From Clostridiales bacterium (GTDB taxonomy: Bacteria > Bacillota > Clostridia > Lachnospirales > Lachnospiraceae): DNA of 52,794 nt. The stretch's first letter is position 1, and every line of letters begins with the position of its first letter. Below are positions 1-8,629 of this stretch, in pieces. The stretch is taken from the NCBI GenBank assembly GCA_012520815.1, contig JAAYNM010000070.1, forward strand, positions 1 to 52,794. Reading direction: 5' to 3'. Below the pieces are notes generated by a model, which saw only the letters and a program-made list of their open reading frames with translations, ran no database searches and was not told the origin of the DNA. A program made the translations under genes and the position numbers.

Positions 1-402
1 TTATCTCTTTGAAAACTGTGGTGCACGACGAGCAGCTTTGAGACCGTATTTCTTTCTTTCTTTCGTTCTTGGGTCTCTTGTTAAGAATCCAGCCTGCTTT
101 AAAATTGGTCTGTAGTCTGAATCTACCTGTAATAATGCTCTTGAGATTCCGTGTCTAACTGCACCAGCCTGACCTGTATAACCGCCACCGTGTACGTTTA
201 CGATAACGTCAAACTTGTCTGCTGTTTCTGTAGCTACGAGTGGCTGACGAACGATAACCTTTAATGTTTCAAGGCCGAAGTATTCATCAATGCTTCTCTT
301 ATTTATTTTGATTTCACCTTTACCAGGTACTAAGTAAACTCTAGCGATACTCTTTTTTCTTCTACCTGTTCCGTAGAATTTTCCTGTTGCTTTTTTTGCC
401 AT
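1..402 (-). CDS. rpsI: 30S ribosomal protein S9
   Basis: Complete 133-aa S9, with the stop on the first three bases of the window. S9 sits in the small-subunit head and its basic C-terminal tail reaches the P-site tRNA; the tail here ends in the expected Ser-Lys-Arg. The N-terminal [11 protein letters not shown] segment and the central [14 protein letters not shown] segment are family hallmarks. An AAGGAGG site lies about 9 nt before the ATG. It follows rplM by 25 nt, the usual rplM-rpsI pair. Confidence 0.98.
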   Translation of the reverse strand: MAKKATGKFYGTGRRKKSIARVYLVPGKGEIKINKRSIDEYFGLETLKVIVRQPLVATETADKFDVIVNVHGGGYTGQAGAVRHGISRALLQVDSDYRPILKQAGFLTRDPRTKERKKYGLKAARRAPQFSKR

Positions 403-427
403 TGTAATTTCCTCCTTCCAGTCCTAA

Positions 428-856
428 TTAAAATGTTAATGTTTCTGGCTTCTGTGCTGCATGTGGATGTTCTGCACCTGCATAAACGTGAAGCTTAGTA
501 TACATTTCTCTTCCTAAAGGTCCCTTTGGAAGCATTCCCTTAACGGCGAGTTCAATTACTCTATCAGGATGTTTATCAAGCATTTCTTTGAGAGTTGTCT
601 CTTTCATACCGCCAACATAATCTGAATGATGGTAATAAATCTTCTGATCTAATTTCTTACCTGTAACTTTAATCTTCTCTGCATTGATAACGATAACGTA
701 ATCACCTGTATCAACGTGAGGTGTGTAAGTAGGTTTGTTCTTTCCTCTTAATACCTTTGCAACTTCTGAAGCAAAACGGCCAAGTGTTGCGCCTTCTGCG
801 TCAACAACATACCATTTTCTTTCGATTGTTTCTGGACTTGCCATAAAACTCTTCAT
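428..856 (-). CDS. rplM: 50S ribosomal protein L13
   Basis: L13, 142 aa, an early-assembly protein of the large subunit. I start it at the ATG at 856 ([15 protein letters not shown]) because AGGAGG lies 6 nt upstream and the family begins there; an in-frame extension to 904 has no ribosome site. The [16 protein letters not shown] and [10 protein letters not shown] segments are typical. It is first in a two-gene operon with rpsI, driven by the promoter at 1048-1076, with a long structured leader in between. Confidence 0.97.
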   Translation of the reverse strand: MKSFMASPETIERKWYVVDAEGATLGRFASEVAKVLRGKNKPTYTPHVDTGDYVIVINAEKIKVTGKKLDQKIYYHHSDYVGGMKETTLKEMLDKHPDRVIELAVKGMLPKGPLGREMYTKLHVYAGAEHPHAAQKPETLTF

Positions 857-1041
857 GGAATATTCCTCCTGTAAATTGATTAATAAACTATTCTTGATTC
901 TCATTATTCATTTCTGGGTTTTGAAGAATAGCGAGAAACCGAACCACACTTTCTGTGATTCCTCCAACATATCTGCTCTGCAGATTTTCGGCATATGCAC
1001 ATCCGTACTACGATAATCAGTCGCAATACGAGGTGTCACAG
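857..1041 (-). promoter_or_regulatory. rplM leader RNA (candidate L13 leader)
   Basis: About 185 nt of transcribed leader between the promoter start point and rplM. It contains a perfect 6-bp hairpin (ATCTGC/GCAGAT, 971-985) and a CACA/TGTG hairpin (942-954). Several Firmicutes use an L13 leader in this position for autoregulation. The position and structure fit that family, but I have not matched its consensus. Confidence 0.45.
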
Positions 1042-1047
1042 TTAATC

Positions 1048-1076
1048 ATTATATTACACCAGATGTCTAAAGTCAA
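1048..1076 (-). promoter_or_regulatory. sigma-A promoter for rplM-rpsI
   Basis: On the minus strand: -35 TTGACT (1071-1076), 17-bp spacer, -10 TATAAT (1048-1053). The -35 box overlaps the stop codon of truA, so rplM-rpsI can be transcribed independently of the upstream ecf-truA genes. Expected transcription start is near 1041. Confidence 0.85.
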
Positions 1077-1840
1077 CCAATTTTCACAAAATTATCGCAC
1101 TGACTGTAATCTATATCAATAAGTGTCAATCCCTTTGCTGGAGCCTTAGGGCCAGCAGCATTTCTGTCCTTCGCTTCTATTATCTTCGCTACCTGTTCTG
1201 GCGGATATACGCCAAGCCCCACTTTGATTAATGTACCTGCAATAATTCGTACCATGTTATATAAAAAACCATTTCCGGTGATTCTAATATAAATCATGTC
1301 ATTTTCCACATGTACATCTAATGAGTATATTGTTCTCACAGTATTCTCCACCTGTGTTCTATTTGAGCAAAAGCTCTTGAAATCGTGTTCCCCTACAATG
1401 TATTTCGCTGCCTCTTGCATTTTTTCTACATCTAGTGGCACATACACAAAATGTGAGTATAATCTCTGCGTTGGCATTGGAATTCTTCTGTTCAATATTT
1501 TATATTCGTAGGTTTTTCGGCTATTGCAATATCTTGGATGAAAAGTATCTAATACCTCGAAGGATTCCTGCACACGTATGTCCTCGGGCAATCTCTGATT
1601 TAATGCAAATGAAATCTTTTCCCCTGGTATCCTTGATTCGGTGTCAAACACAGCAACATTTGCAAGGGCATGTACCCCCGAATCCGTCCTGCTTGCACCA
1701 ATAACTGCTATATCTTCTTTTAATAAATCCGATAATGCTTTATTTATAAGTTCCTCTACAGTGATTCCATTTATTTGAATTTGCCAACCGCAATAATTCG
1801 TTCCGTCATATGCTATTTTTAAAAAAATTCTTTTGCTCAT
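1073..1840 (-). CDS. truA: tRNA pseudouridine(38-40) synthase TruA
   Basis: TruA, 255 aa, isomerises uridines 38-40 in the anticodon arm of many tRNAs. The catalytic Asp is D53 in the motif GASRTDSGVHA; the start IAYDGTNYCGWQ and the C-terminal NGFLYNMVRIIAGTL segment are also diagnostic. A GAGG site is just upstream of the ATG. It lies downstream of the ECF transporter genes, a conserved order in Firmicutes (rplQ-ecf-truA-rplM-rpsI). Confidence 0.96.
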   Translation of the reverse strand: MSKRIFLKIAYDGTNYCGWQIQINGITVEELINKALSDLLKEDIAVIGASRTDSGVHALANVAVFDTESRIPGEKISFALNQRLPEDIRVQESFEVLDTFHPRYCNSRKTYEYKILNRRIPMPTQRLYSHFVYVPLDVEKMQEAAKYIVGEHDFKSFCSNRTQVENTVRTIYSLDVHVENDMIYIRITGNGFLYNMVRIIAGTLIKVGLGVYPPEQVAKIIEAKDRNAAGPKAPAKGLTLIDIDYSQCDNFVKIG

Positions 1841-1882
1841 ATTTCCTCTATTCCATTATAATCATCCGATTTTCTAGGTGTA

Positions 1883-1976
1883 TCTTGCAGCTACAATCTT
1901 CAGATATAGTCTTTCAGATATATTCTTCAAATACATTTTTACAGGTATATTTTCTACCTCAAATCATATTCTTGCT
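1883..1976. repeat. Degenerate 13-14 bp T-rich tandem array, truA-ecfT gap
   Basis: On the plus strand TCTT or its near variants recur every 13-14 bp (1883, 1897, 1910, 1924, about 1937, 1951), with units resembling TCTTCAGATATAG and TCTTTCAGATATAT. This fills most of the 134-bp truA-ecfT gap. No gene is seen here. Confidence 0.5.
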
Positions 1977-2790
1977 ACATCCAAATTATATGCCACATAA
2001 AGTTGCTTCCAATAGCCACTAATACCAAGGTAAACAGTGACAAATATGCAATTGCATCTCTTCTTTTATATTTTAGCGGCTTCATTTTTGTTCTTCCAGC
2101 GCCACCTCGATAGCATCTTGCTTCCATCGCCGTAGCCAAATCCAGCGCCCTCTTTATTGATGAAATAACTAGCGGAACAATAAGTGGAACCATCGCCTTT
2201 GCTCTTTGAAATAATCTGCCCGATTCAAAATCTGCGCCTCGTGCCATCTGAGCCTTCATGATTTTGTCAGTTTCTTCAATTAAAATAGGAATAAATCTAA
2301 ATGCTATTGAAATCATCATTGCTATTTCATGTACGGGAAATCTCAACTTGTTTAATGGGGCAAATGCCTTTTCCATCCCATCTGCAATATCTGTAGGTGT
2401 GGTTGTGTAGGTTAAAAGTGAAGTCCCCATTATCAGCATTATTAGCCTCGCCGTTAGCTTAATACCCTTTATAATACCTTCCAGTGTAATATTTATAAAC
2501 CCTAAATCAAGTATGACCAAACCATCAGTAAAGAGTACAGAAAAAGTCACACTAAAGAGAATCAGTATTATAATTGTCTTTATTCCTTTAAGTATATATC
2601 TAATCGGAACATTGGACATCTTAATCGCTGTCATTAGAAAAATAGCCGCAATCACATAGCCCAAAACATTGTCGGCTATAAATAGTGCTGCCATAAATGC
2701 TATGGTTCCAAAAAGTTTGACTCTAGGATCCAAACTATGTATCTTCGACTTTGCTTGATAATATTGACCAATCGTTATATCACGAAGCAT
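1975..2790 (-). CDS. ecfT: ECF transporter transmembrane protein EcfT
   Basis: EcfT, 271 aa, is the scaffold that couples ATP hydrolysis by the EcfA pair to vitamin or metal-binding S-components in the membrane. Several hydrophobic segments lie between about residues 28 and 120 and another near 245-268. The two coupling-helix motifs read ARGADFESG (about residue 185) and AMEARCYRGG (about residue 222), matching the family's Ala-Arg-Gly pattern. It follows the EcfA gene, separated by a repeat-filled gap. No S-component gene is nearby, so it probably serves several dispersed S-components. Confidence 0.95.
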   Translation of the reverse strand: MLRDITIGQYYQAKSKIHSLDPRVKLFGTIAFMAALFIADNVLGYVIAAIFLMTAIKMSNVPIRYILKGIKTIIILILFSVTFSVLFTDGLVILDLGFINITLEGIIKGIKLTARLIMLIMGTSLLTYTTTPTDIADGMEKAFAPLNKLRFPVHEIAMMISIAFRFIPILIEETDKIMKAQMARGADFESGRLFQRAKAMVPLIVPLVISSIKRALDLATAMEARCYRGGAGRTKMKPLKYKRRDAIAYLSLFTLVLVAIGSNFMWHIIWM

Positions 2791-2810
2791 ATGCTACCTC
2801 TTTCCTGCTT

Positions 2811-2900
2811 TTCTTACATCACATTTTCTTGCATTGCATTTCTTTACATCATATTTCTTTACTCTACATTTTCTTTTATTGCATTTTTTATACAGAAATT
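2811..2900. repeat. 15-bp imperfect tandem repeat, ecfT-ecfA gap
   Basis: Five to six head-to-tail 15-bp units on the plus strand, in register from 2811: TTCTTACATCACATT, TTCTTGCATTGCATT, TCTTTACATCATATT, TCTTTACTCTACATT, TTCTTTTATTGCATT, then a decayed sixth. They fill the 112-bp gap between the two transporter genes. Confidence 0.8.
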
Positions 2901-2902
2901 TC

Positions 2903-4789
2903 CTATATTGCTTCCACAATTAATCTCGCAGCTTCCTTTGATGACAATGCTTCTCCCGAAATATCTATTCCGCTTTGTTTGAGTTTTTCAATAATGTATG
3001 TTACCTGTGGAGCTGCAAGACCCATTTTTTCAAGCTCCTTGTATTTTCTAAAAACCGTCTGAGGGGTACCTTCATACATTAATTTTGCGTGGTTCATAAC
3101 TATAATTCTATCTGCATATTTTGCCATATCCTCCATACTATGGGATACTAGAACTACTGTAATGTCTCTCGTCTTCTGCAACTCCTTCAACATACCCAAT
3201 ATTTCGTCTCTGCCCTTTGGATCTAATCCAGCTGTTGGCTCATCGAGTATCAAAACCTTTGGCTCCATGGCAAGAACTCCAGCTATTGCTACCCTACGTT
3301 TCTCACCACCAGATAATTCAAATGGAGACCTCTCATACATAGATTCCTTTACACCCACCATTTTCATTGCTAACTTAGCCCTGTCTATAGCCTCCTCTTT
3401 TGTACACCCAAGATTGAGCGGTCCAAAACAAACATCCTCTAATACAGTATTTTCAAACAACTGATATTCAGGATATTGGAATACTAACCCCACATTTTTT
3501 CTAAGATCCGCCATTGAATGATTGCCATCATATATATCCTCGTCTTGAAAATATACCTTTCCGCTAGTAGGTTTTATAAGTCCGTTTAAATGCTGTATAA
3601 GCGTAGATTTACCAGAACCAGTGTGACCTATGATCCCTAAAAGTTCACCTTCATATATGTCAAGGCTAACATCATCTACAGCTTTTTTTTCATAACTGGT
3701 ACCAGGCTGATAAATATATTCAATATGCTCTACGCGTATAATCTTATTTGCATTTTTTTCTAAATTTCCTACCGAATTCTCTGTTTCTTCCCCATCTATA
3801 CTACTATCTATATCTTTAGTCTCTATGGATATATTTTCTACATCCATATCTGCACTTATGCCCTCGATCATCTCCGTATATACACTTTCACACCTCATGC
3901 TATCGGGGCTCACATCTGTTTTTTTGCATATATCGTCGCAACATATCTTTTCTAGCTCCTGCACTAATTCATCCACTCTAACAATACCAACTGGAAGCTC
4001 AACACCCAATTTCTCGATATAGTATGCTGTCTGTGTTACTTGAGGTACATCTAACCCCAACTGTTTCAGTTCATCCACCTGTGAAAAGATTTCTACAGGA
4101 GTGCCTGACATTGCCACATTTCCTCTATCCATAACAAAAACACGGTCAGCATCTATAACTTCATTCATATAATGAGTTACAAGTATTATAGTAACGCCGT
4201 CCTTTTTATTAAGCTCTTTAATGGTTTCAATAACTTCCTTACGTCCAGTTGGGTCTAACATTGCTGTAGGTTCATCTAGAATTATACATTTAGGGCACAT
4301 TGCAACAACCCCCGCTATAGCTACCCTTTGTTTCTGACCACCTGAGAGCTTAGCTGGAGAATGTTTTCTATATTCATTCATATCCACAGCAGTTAAAGCC
4401 TTATTAACTCTTTCCCATATCTGCGATGTTGGAACTCCGAGATTTTCTGGGCCAAAGCCCACATCCTCTTCCACTACAGTAGCTATAATCTGGTTATCAG
4501 GATTTTGGAATACCATTCCGGCATTTTGGCGGATATCCCAAAGATTCTCTTCATCTGTTGTATCCATATCTGCCACCATAACTGTTCCATCTGTGGGCAT
4601 AAGTATTGCATTAATATGTTTTGCCAATGTAGACTTTCCCGAGCCGTTATGCCCTAAAATAGCAATAAATTGGCCCTCTTCAACACCTAGGTCAACTTCA
4701 TTAAGTGCAATTTTTTCATCTACTACATTGCCTTCTTCATCTTTATCTATAAACTTGTGTAACAATTTTGATATTTTAATAATGCTCAT
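2903..4789 (-). CDS. Fused ECF transporter ATPase EcfA1-EcfA2
   Basis: One 628-aa protein with two complete ABC ATPase domains, which are normally separate EcfA1 and EcfA2 chains. The N-terminal domain (about 1-270) has Walker A GHNGSGKSTL, signature LSGGQKQR and Walker B CIILDEPTAMLDP. The C-terminal domain (about 350-628) has GHTGSGKSTL, LSGGEKRR and VLILDEPTAGLDP. An acidic, Cys-containing linker of about 75 residues joins them. I start at the ATG at 4789, after GAGG; an in-frame TTG lies 12 nt upstream. Both sites keep intact catalytic motifs, so it should power EcfT as a covalent heterodimer. Confidence 0.95.
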   Translation of the reverse strand: MSIIKISKLLHKFIDKDEEGNVVDEKIALNEVDLGVEEGQFIAILGHNGSGKSTLAKHINAILMPTDGTVMVADMDTTDEENLWDIRQNAGMVFQNPDNQIIATVVEEDVGFGPENLGVPTSQIWERVNKALTAVDMNEYRKHSPAKLSGGQKQRVAIAGVVAMCPKCIILDEPTAMLDPTGRKEVIETIKELNKKDGVTIILVTHYMNEVIDADRVFVMDRGNVAMSGTPVEIFSQVDELKQLGLDVPQVTQTAYYIEKLGVELPVGIVRVDELVQELEKICCDDICKKTDVSPDSMRCESVYTEMIEGISADMDVENISIETKDIDSSIDGEETENSVGNLEKNANKIIRVEHIEYIYQPGTSYEKKAVDDVSLDIYEGELLGIIGHTGSGKSTLIQHLNGLIKPTSGKVYFQDEDIYDGNHSMADLRKNVGLVFQYPEYQLFENTVLEDVCFGPLNLGCTKEEAIDRAKLAMKMVGVKESMYERSPFELSGGEKRRVAIAGVLAMEPKVLILDEPTAGLDPKGRDEILGMLKELQKTRDITVVLVSHSMEDMAKYADRIIVMNHAKLMYEGTPQTVFRKYKELEKMGLAAPQVTYIIEKLKQSGIDISGEALSSKEAARLIVEAI

Positions 4790-4790
4790 T

Positions 4791-4901
4791 TCAATCCTCA
4801 ACTAAATCTATATTTCGAATCTTCCACACACATTTATTTATTTTGGTACTTCTATAATCCAGTGCCTCTGTTTCACCTATCATTTTGATATAAAAACGCA
4901 T
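4791..4901 (-). CDS. Small ORF coupled to the ECF ATPase gene
   Basis: A 36-residue reading frame starting MRFYIKMIGETEALDY. It has an AGGGAG site 4 nt before its ATG, and its TGA lies one base before the ATG of the ECF ATPase gene. The spacing suggests translational coupling, as for a leader peptide. I recognise no homologue. It could be a chance frame, because the gap is short and AT-rich. Confidence 0.35.
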   Translation of the reverse strand: MRFYIKMIGETEALDYRSTKINKCVWKIRNIDLVED

Positions 4902-4911
4902 ATTTCTCCCT

Positions 4912-4940
4912 ATTTTATAGCATTTTATTATAATAAGCAA
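4912..4940 (-). promoter_or_regulatory. Possible promoter for the ECF genes
   Basis: Minus strand TTGCTT (4935-4940), 17 bp, TAAAAT (4912-4917), just downstream of the rplQ terminator. The -35 box is weak. If used, transcription would start about 4 nt before the small ORF at 4901, which would leave that ORF's ribosome site untranscribed, so one of these two calls may be wrong. Confidence 0.35.
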
Positions 4941-4963
4941 GTTTTTATTAAAAGTTTTGCCAC

Positions 4964-4997
4964 GCAAAAACTCCCCCACCTTACGATGAGGGAGTAA
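4964..4997 (-). terminator. Terminator after rplQ
   Basis: On the minus strand an ACTCCC/GGGAGT stem (990-995 with 970-975 of the 4 kb block) is followed by TTTTTG. It closes the long S10-spc-alpha transcription series before the ECF genes. Confidence 0.8.
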
Positions 4998-5007
4998 TCA
5001 ATTTTAA

Positions 5008-5544
5008 TTATACTAATTCAAGTAAAACTTCCATAGCAGCATCGCCTTTTCTAAGACCGATCTTAACGATTCTTGTATAACCACCGTTACGATCTGCATA
5101 CTTTGGAGCATATTCATTGAATAACTTATCAGTTAAATCAATCGTCTTTGTATTTTTCTTCTTACCAGCTACAGCAGTTGGAACTTCTTTTACTGTGTAA
5201 AGAACTTTGTACATCTGTCTTCTAGCATGAAGTCTTGAAGGCATATCTTTGTTGATTTTCTTGTCAACTAAGTCAAACTTAGTAACTTTCTTTCCATCAA
5301 CAACTTCCTTAATCCTCTTGCCGTCTTTATCTTTTACTGCAACTTTTGCTTTAACTGTAACTTCTTCAAAGTTGTCTTTTTCTTTAACTGCTAAAGCAAT
5401 AAGACCTTCAGCAACCTTACGGATTTCTTTAGCCTTAGCTTCAGTAGTAACGATTTTACCATTTTGAAGTAAGCTTGTTACCTGTGCTCTAATTAATGCT
5501 TTTCTCTGTGCAGATGTTCTGCTAAGTTTTCTATATCCAGCCAT
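5008..5544 (-). CDS. rplQ: 50S ribosomal protein L17 (long form)
   Basis: L17, 178 aa, next to the peptide exit tunnel. The N-terminal [19 protein letters not shown] and the C-terminal [21 protein letters not shown] segments are canonical. Between them is a lysine-rich extra region (about residues 65-135) that makes it some 50 residues longer than the Bacillus or Escherichia protein; such long forms are common in Lachnospiraceae. A GGAGG site lies 9 nt before the ATG. It is last in the alpha operon. Confidence 0.97.
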   Translation of the reverse strand: MAGYRKLSRTSAQRKALIRAQVTSLLQNGKIVTTEAKAKEIRKVAEGLIALAVKEKDNFEEVTVKAKVAVKDKDGKRIKEVVDGKKVTKFDLVDKKINKDMPSRLHARRQMYKVLYTVKEVPTAVAGKKKNTKTIDLTDKLFNEYAPKYADRNGGYTRIVKIGLRKGDAAMEVLLELV

Positions 5545-5641
5545 TTAATTTTACCTCCATTTGTGGAACATCTAATCAAACTCTTCGGCCTTACTGATAA
5601 GATGCTTAACTCCATAAATAATCTAGTTGTGTGTTTTCACA

Positions 5642-6604
5642 CTACTGCTCTTCACCAGAGCGTAATTCTAAACCTAATTCCTTTAACTTAGCGAGGAGTT
5701 CCTCTAATGACTTACGTCCTAAGTTTCTAACCTTCATCATATCCTCTGCAGTCTTGTTTGTAAGTTCTTCAACGGTATTAATTCCGGCTCTCTTTAAGCA
5801 ATTATATGAACGAACTGATAATTCAAGTTCATCTATGTTCATTTCAAGAACTTTATCTATTACACTTTCTGGCTTATCAATCATAACATCAACTGTTTTA
5901 GCGTTTTCAGAAAGATCAATGAAAAGATTTAAATGCTCGCTTAAAACCTTAGCTGCTAAGCTAACGGATTCATCTGGAGCTAAAGTTCCATTTGTATAAA
6001 CCTCTAATGTAAGCTTATCGAAGTCAGTAATCTGACCTACACGAGTATTCTGGATAGATAAGTTAACTCTTTCAACAGGAGTATAAATTGAATCAATAGC
6101 AATCACGCCGATTGATAAATCATCTGTTTTATTCTTGTCAGCACTTACATATCCCCTACCCTTTGTAATGGTAAGTTCCATATATAGTTTGCTATCAGCA
6201 CCACCATTAAGTGTTGCAATAACCAAATCAGGATTTAAGATCTCAATATCTGCATCTGCCTGGATATCTGCTGCTGTAACAACACCTTCACCAGAAAATT
6301 CAATATAAGCGACCTTTGGTTCATTTGTATCACTATTATTTTTGATTTCTAAACTTTTGATGTTCATAATAATCTCAGTAACATCTTCCTTTACACCAGG
6401 AACTGAACTGAATTCATGAAGTACACCATCAATACGAATAGTACTAACAGCTGCACCTGGTAATGAAGAAAGCATAATTCTTCTTAATGAGTTACCAAGT
6501 GTTGTACCGTAGCCTCTTTCAAGAGGTTCCACAACAAATTTACCATATCTTTTATCATCTGAGATTTCTACTATCTCAATGTTTGGTTTTTCGAAATCGA
6601 ACAC
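5642..6604 (-). CDS. rpoA: RNA polymerase alpha subunit
   Basis: Alpha subunit, 320 aa. The N-terminal dimerisation domain (about 1-230) contains [20 protein letters not shown], and the C-terminal domain (about 250-312) contains the helix-hairpin-helix [19 protein letters not shown] used for UP-element and activator contacts. Translation starts at a GTG at 6604, 8 nt after GGAGGGG. It lies between rpsD and rplQ as in most bacteria. Confidence 0.98.
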   Translation of the reverse strand: MFDFEKPNIEIVEISDDKRYGKFVVEPLERGYGTTLGNSLRRIMLSSLPGAAVSTIRIDGVLHEFSSVPGVKEDVTEIIMNIKSLEIKNNSDTNEPKVAYIEFSGEGVVTAADIQADADIEILNPDLVIATLNGGADSKLYMELTITKGRGYVSADKNKTDDLSIGVIAIDSIYTPVERVNLSIQNTRVGQITDFDKLTLEVYTNGTLAPDESVSLAAKVLSEHLNLFIDLSENAKTVDVMIDKPESVIDKVLEMNIDELELSVRSYNCLKRAGINTVEELTNKTAEDMMKVRNLGRKSLEELLAKLKELGLELRSGEEQ

Positions 6605-6644
6605 TATAAAGCCCCTCCTTCTATGGATTCGTCAGATTATTCTA

Positions 6645-7238
6645 TTATTTAGAATATAGTTCGACGATAAGTATTTCATTTACTGGTACATCAATGTTTT
6701 CTCTTAATGGTAACTGCTTAACAGTTCCTTTAAGATTTTCATGATCTGCTTCAAGCCATTCAGGAACAAGTCTTCCGTCTGTAACTTCAAGGATGTCTTT
6801 GTATCTCTGAGAAGACTTGCTCTTCTCTCTGATTTCAATTACGTCACCAGCTTTAACGATGTATGAAGGAATGTTTACACACTTGCCGTTTACTAAAACA
6901 TGCTTGTGGTCAACGATCTGTCTAGCTTCTCTTCTAGTTCTGCCATAACCTAAACGGAAGATTACATTATCAAGTCTTAACTCAAGAAGGATCATGAGGT
7001 TTTCACCTGCCATACCCTGCATTTTCTGAGCTTTTTTGAAGTAATTTCTGAAAGGTTTTTCTAATACGCCATATATAAGCTTAGCTTTCTGCTTCTCTCT
7101 TAACTGGAGACCATACTCACTAATCTTTCTATTAGATCTTCTTAATTCTCTGTTTGATTTTTTATCAATACCTAAATAGATAGGATCTAAACCAAGTGAT
7201 CTACATCTTTTAAGTACAGGAACTCTATTTACTGCCAT
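6645..7238 (-). CDS. rpsD: 30S ribosomal protein S4
   Basis: S4, 197 aa, a primary 16S rRNA binder that nucleates 30S assembly and often represses its own operon. An S4-type RNA-binding domain is visible around [18 protein letters not shown] to [14 protein letters not shown]. The N-terminal four-Cys zinc site is absent (only one Cys, near residue 12), so this is the zinc-independent form. The gene is inside the alpha operon, unlike Bacillus subtilis where rpsD stands apart. Confidence 0.98.
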   Translation of the reverse strand: MAVNRVPVLKRCRSLGLDPIYLGIDKKSNRELRRSNRKISEYGLQLREKQKAKLIYGVLEKPFRNYFKKAQKMQGMAGENLMILLELRLDNVIFRLGYGRTRREARQIVDHKHVLVNGKCVNIPSYIVKAGDVIEIREKSKSSQRYKDILEVTDGRLVPEWLEADHENLKGTVKQLPLRENIDVPVNEILIVELYSK

Positions 7239-7254
7239 TTAATTGCACCTCCTA

Positions 7255-7647
7255 TTAGACTCTTCTACGCTTTGGTGGACGACAACCGTTATGAGGAACT
7301 GGAGTAACATCTTTAATGCTTGTTACTTCAAGACCACATGCCTGTAAGGCACGGATTGCTGCTTCACGTCCTGAACCAGGACCTTTAACCATAACGTCAA
7401 CTGTTTTTAATCCGTGTACTAAAGCTGCCTTTGTAGCAGTTTCGGCAGCCATTTGAGCTGCATAAGGAGTAGATTTTCTTGAACCTCTAAAACCAAGACC
7501 ACCAGCACTTGCCCATGATAAAGCATTTCCTTCAGTATCTGTCAATGTAACGATTGTATTATTGAATGATGACTGGATATGTGCCTGTCCGCGTTCAACG
7601 TTTTTCTTTACACGCTTTCTTGTCACTTTGTTTGTAACTTTAGCCAT
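7255..7647 (-). CDS. rpsK: 30S ribosomal protein S11
   Basis: S11, 130 aa, on the 30S platform near the mRNA exit. The segments [24 protein letters not shown] and the C-terminal [17 protein letters not shown] are family signatures. GGGAGG lies upstream of the ATG. It lies 41 nt after rpsM and 16 nt before rpsD in the alpha operon. Confidence 0.98.
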   Translation of the reverse strand: MAKVTNKVTRKRVKKNVERGQAHIQSSFNNTIVTLTDTEGNALSWASAGGLGFRGSRKSTPYAAQMAAETATKAALVHGLKTVDVMVKGPGSGREAAIRALQACGLEVTSIKDVTPVPHNGCRPPKRRRV

Positions 7648-7688
7648 TTTAAACTAACCTCCCTTATGGGTTCTATCAATATTTTCTA

Positions 7689-8057
7689 TTATTTCTTCTT
7701 GTTTGCAACTGTTCTCTTAGGACCTTTTCTTGTTCTTGCGTTGGTCTTTGTCTTCTGACCACGAACAGGAAGTCCTTTTCTATGACGAATGCCTCTATAA
7801 CATCCGATTTCTTGTAATCTCTTAATGTTTAAAGCGATATCTCTTCTTAAATCACCTTCAACAGTACTTGTTTCATCGATTACTGCGCTAATCTTCTTAA
7901 CTTCATCATCTGTTAAGTCTCTAACACGTGTATCTGGATTTACGCCAGCAGCTTCAAGAATCTTTGTAGCACTAACTCTTCCGATACCATAGATATAAGT
8001 TAATCCAATTTCAATACGCTTTTCTCTTGGTAAGTCAACACCTGAAATACGAGCCAT
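7689..8057 (-). CDS. rpsM: 30S ribosomal protein S13
   Basis: S13, 122 aa, in the small-subunit head; its C-terminal tail contacts the P-site tRNA and helps bridge the subunits. [15 protein letters not shown], the helix-two-turn-helix region [13 protein letters not shown] and [15 protein letters not shown] are diagnostic. The GGAGG site is 12 nt from the ATG, longer than usual, and a short GTGT/ACAC inverted repeat lies between them. Upstream is the unusual structured intergenic RNA. Confidence 0.98.
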   Translation of the reverse strand: MARISGVDLPREKRIEIGLTYIYGIGRVSATKILEAAGVNPDTRVRDLTDDEVKKISAVIDETSTVEGDLRRDIALNIKRLQEIGCYRGIRHRKGLPVRGQKTKTNARTRKGPKRTVANKKK

Positions 8058-8427
8058 GTGTGTATTACACCTCCATCAATAATCTCTTTTAAGAAATACA
8101 GTTCATCGTAGCCCGTCCATGACGTCTGAAATGTGTACGTTTACATATATTTCTTTACTATGTGTTTCATAATTTCGTTTCTGCGTTAAATAACGCGCAC
8201 AGGACCAACGTTTAAGTCGTCCTGCATCAATACCATTATTTTCAAAATAACGGTTGTAGTCCAAGGACTACATATTTAAAAGCAACTCCACATTATTTCA
8301 CATGTCAACCTTGAGAGTTATGGGTTCCACGCTTCCTAGTGTTTCATTGCTGCAGCCGCATGCTTAGACGCACAAAAACCGAATTTAGCATTCCACTAAA
8401 TTCTTGAACTTTAAATATTAAATTATA
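8058..8427 (-). ncRNA. Unidentified structured RNA between rpmJ and rpsM
   Basis: This 370-nt gap inside a tightly packed operon has no reading frame of note but many exact helices. From the 5' end of the transcript: GAATTTAG/CTAAATTC (8381-8403) followed by TTTTT; TGTAGTC with a CTTG tetraloop (8255-8272); a 9-bp stem ACCGTTATT/AATAATGGT with one G-U pair (8232-8254) that abuts it; CAGGAC/GTCCTG (8200-8224); and GCGTT/AACGC (8183-8196). A long-range CGTCT/AGACG pairing (8366-8370 with 8123-8127) could close the fold. It may be an S4- or S13-responsive leader or an operon-embedded non-coding RNA. I do not recognise a named family. Confidence 0.6.
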
Positions 8428-8541
8428 TTAGCCCTGTCTCTGTTTGTGCTTTGGGTTTTCACAGATTACTCTGATGCTCCCTTTTCTCTTAATAATTTTG
8501 CATTTTTCGCAAATAGGTTTAACTGATGATCTAACTTTCAC
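8428..8541 (-). CDS. rpmJ: 50S ribosomal protein L36
   Basis: L36, 37 aa, starting at a GTG at 8541 after GAAAGGAG. The sequence begins [19 protein letters not shown] and ends [11 protein letters not shown]. It carries the zinc ligands C-x2-C, a third Cys and a His, so it is the zinc-binding form. It sits between infA and rpsM as usual. Confidence 0.97.
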   Translation of the reverse strand: MKVRSSVKPICEKCKIIKRKGSIRVICENPKHKQRQG

Positions 8542-8629
8542 AGTAAAATCCTCCTTTCAAAAAAGTCCGACTATAAGTATAACATACAAGTTTTTCAAAC
8601 GCAAGCGCATTTTCCAATCTTTTAGTCGT

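Noticed and set aside
428-904. Longer L13 with 16 extra N-terminal residues
   Set aside because: The extension reads through the AGGAGG site of the conserved start at 856.
1810-2022. Plus-strand frame of 70 codons over the truA-ecfT gap
   Set aside because: It is antisense to two real genes, reads through the T-rich array and has no ribosome site.
2737-3062. Plus-strand frames with five-residue hydrophobic repeats
   Set aside because: The apparent peptide repeat is only the 15-bp DNA array read in frame; there is no ribosome site and no family resemblance.
8300-8380. GTGCG near 8370 on the minus strand as a group II intron 5' end
   Set aside because: No domain V (GNRA-capped 34-nt hairpin), no reverse transcriptase and no matching 3' end in the 370-nt gap.
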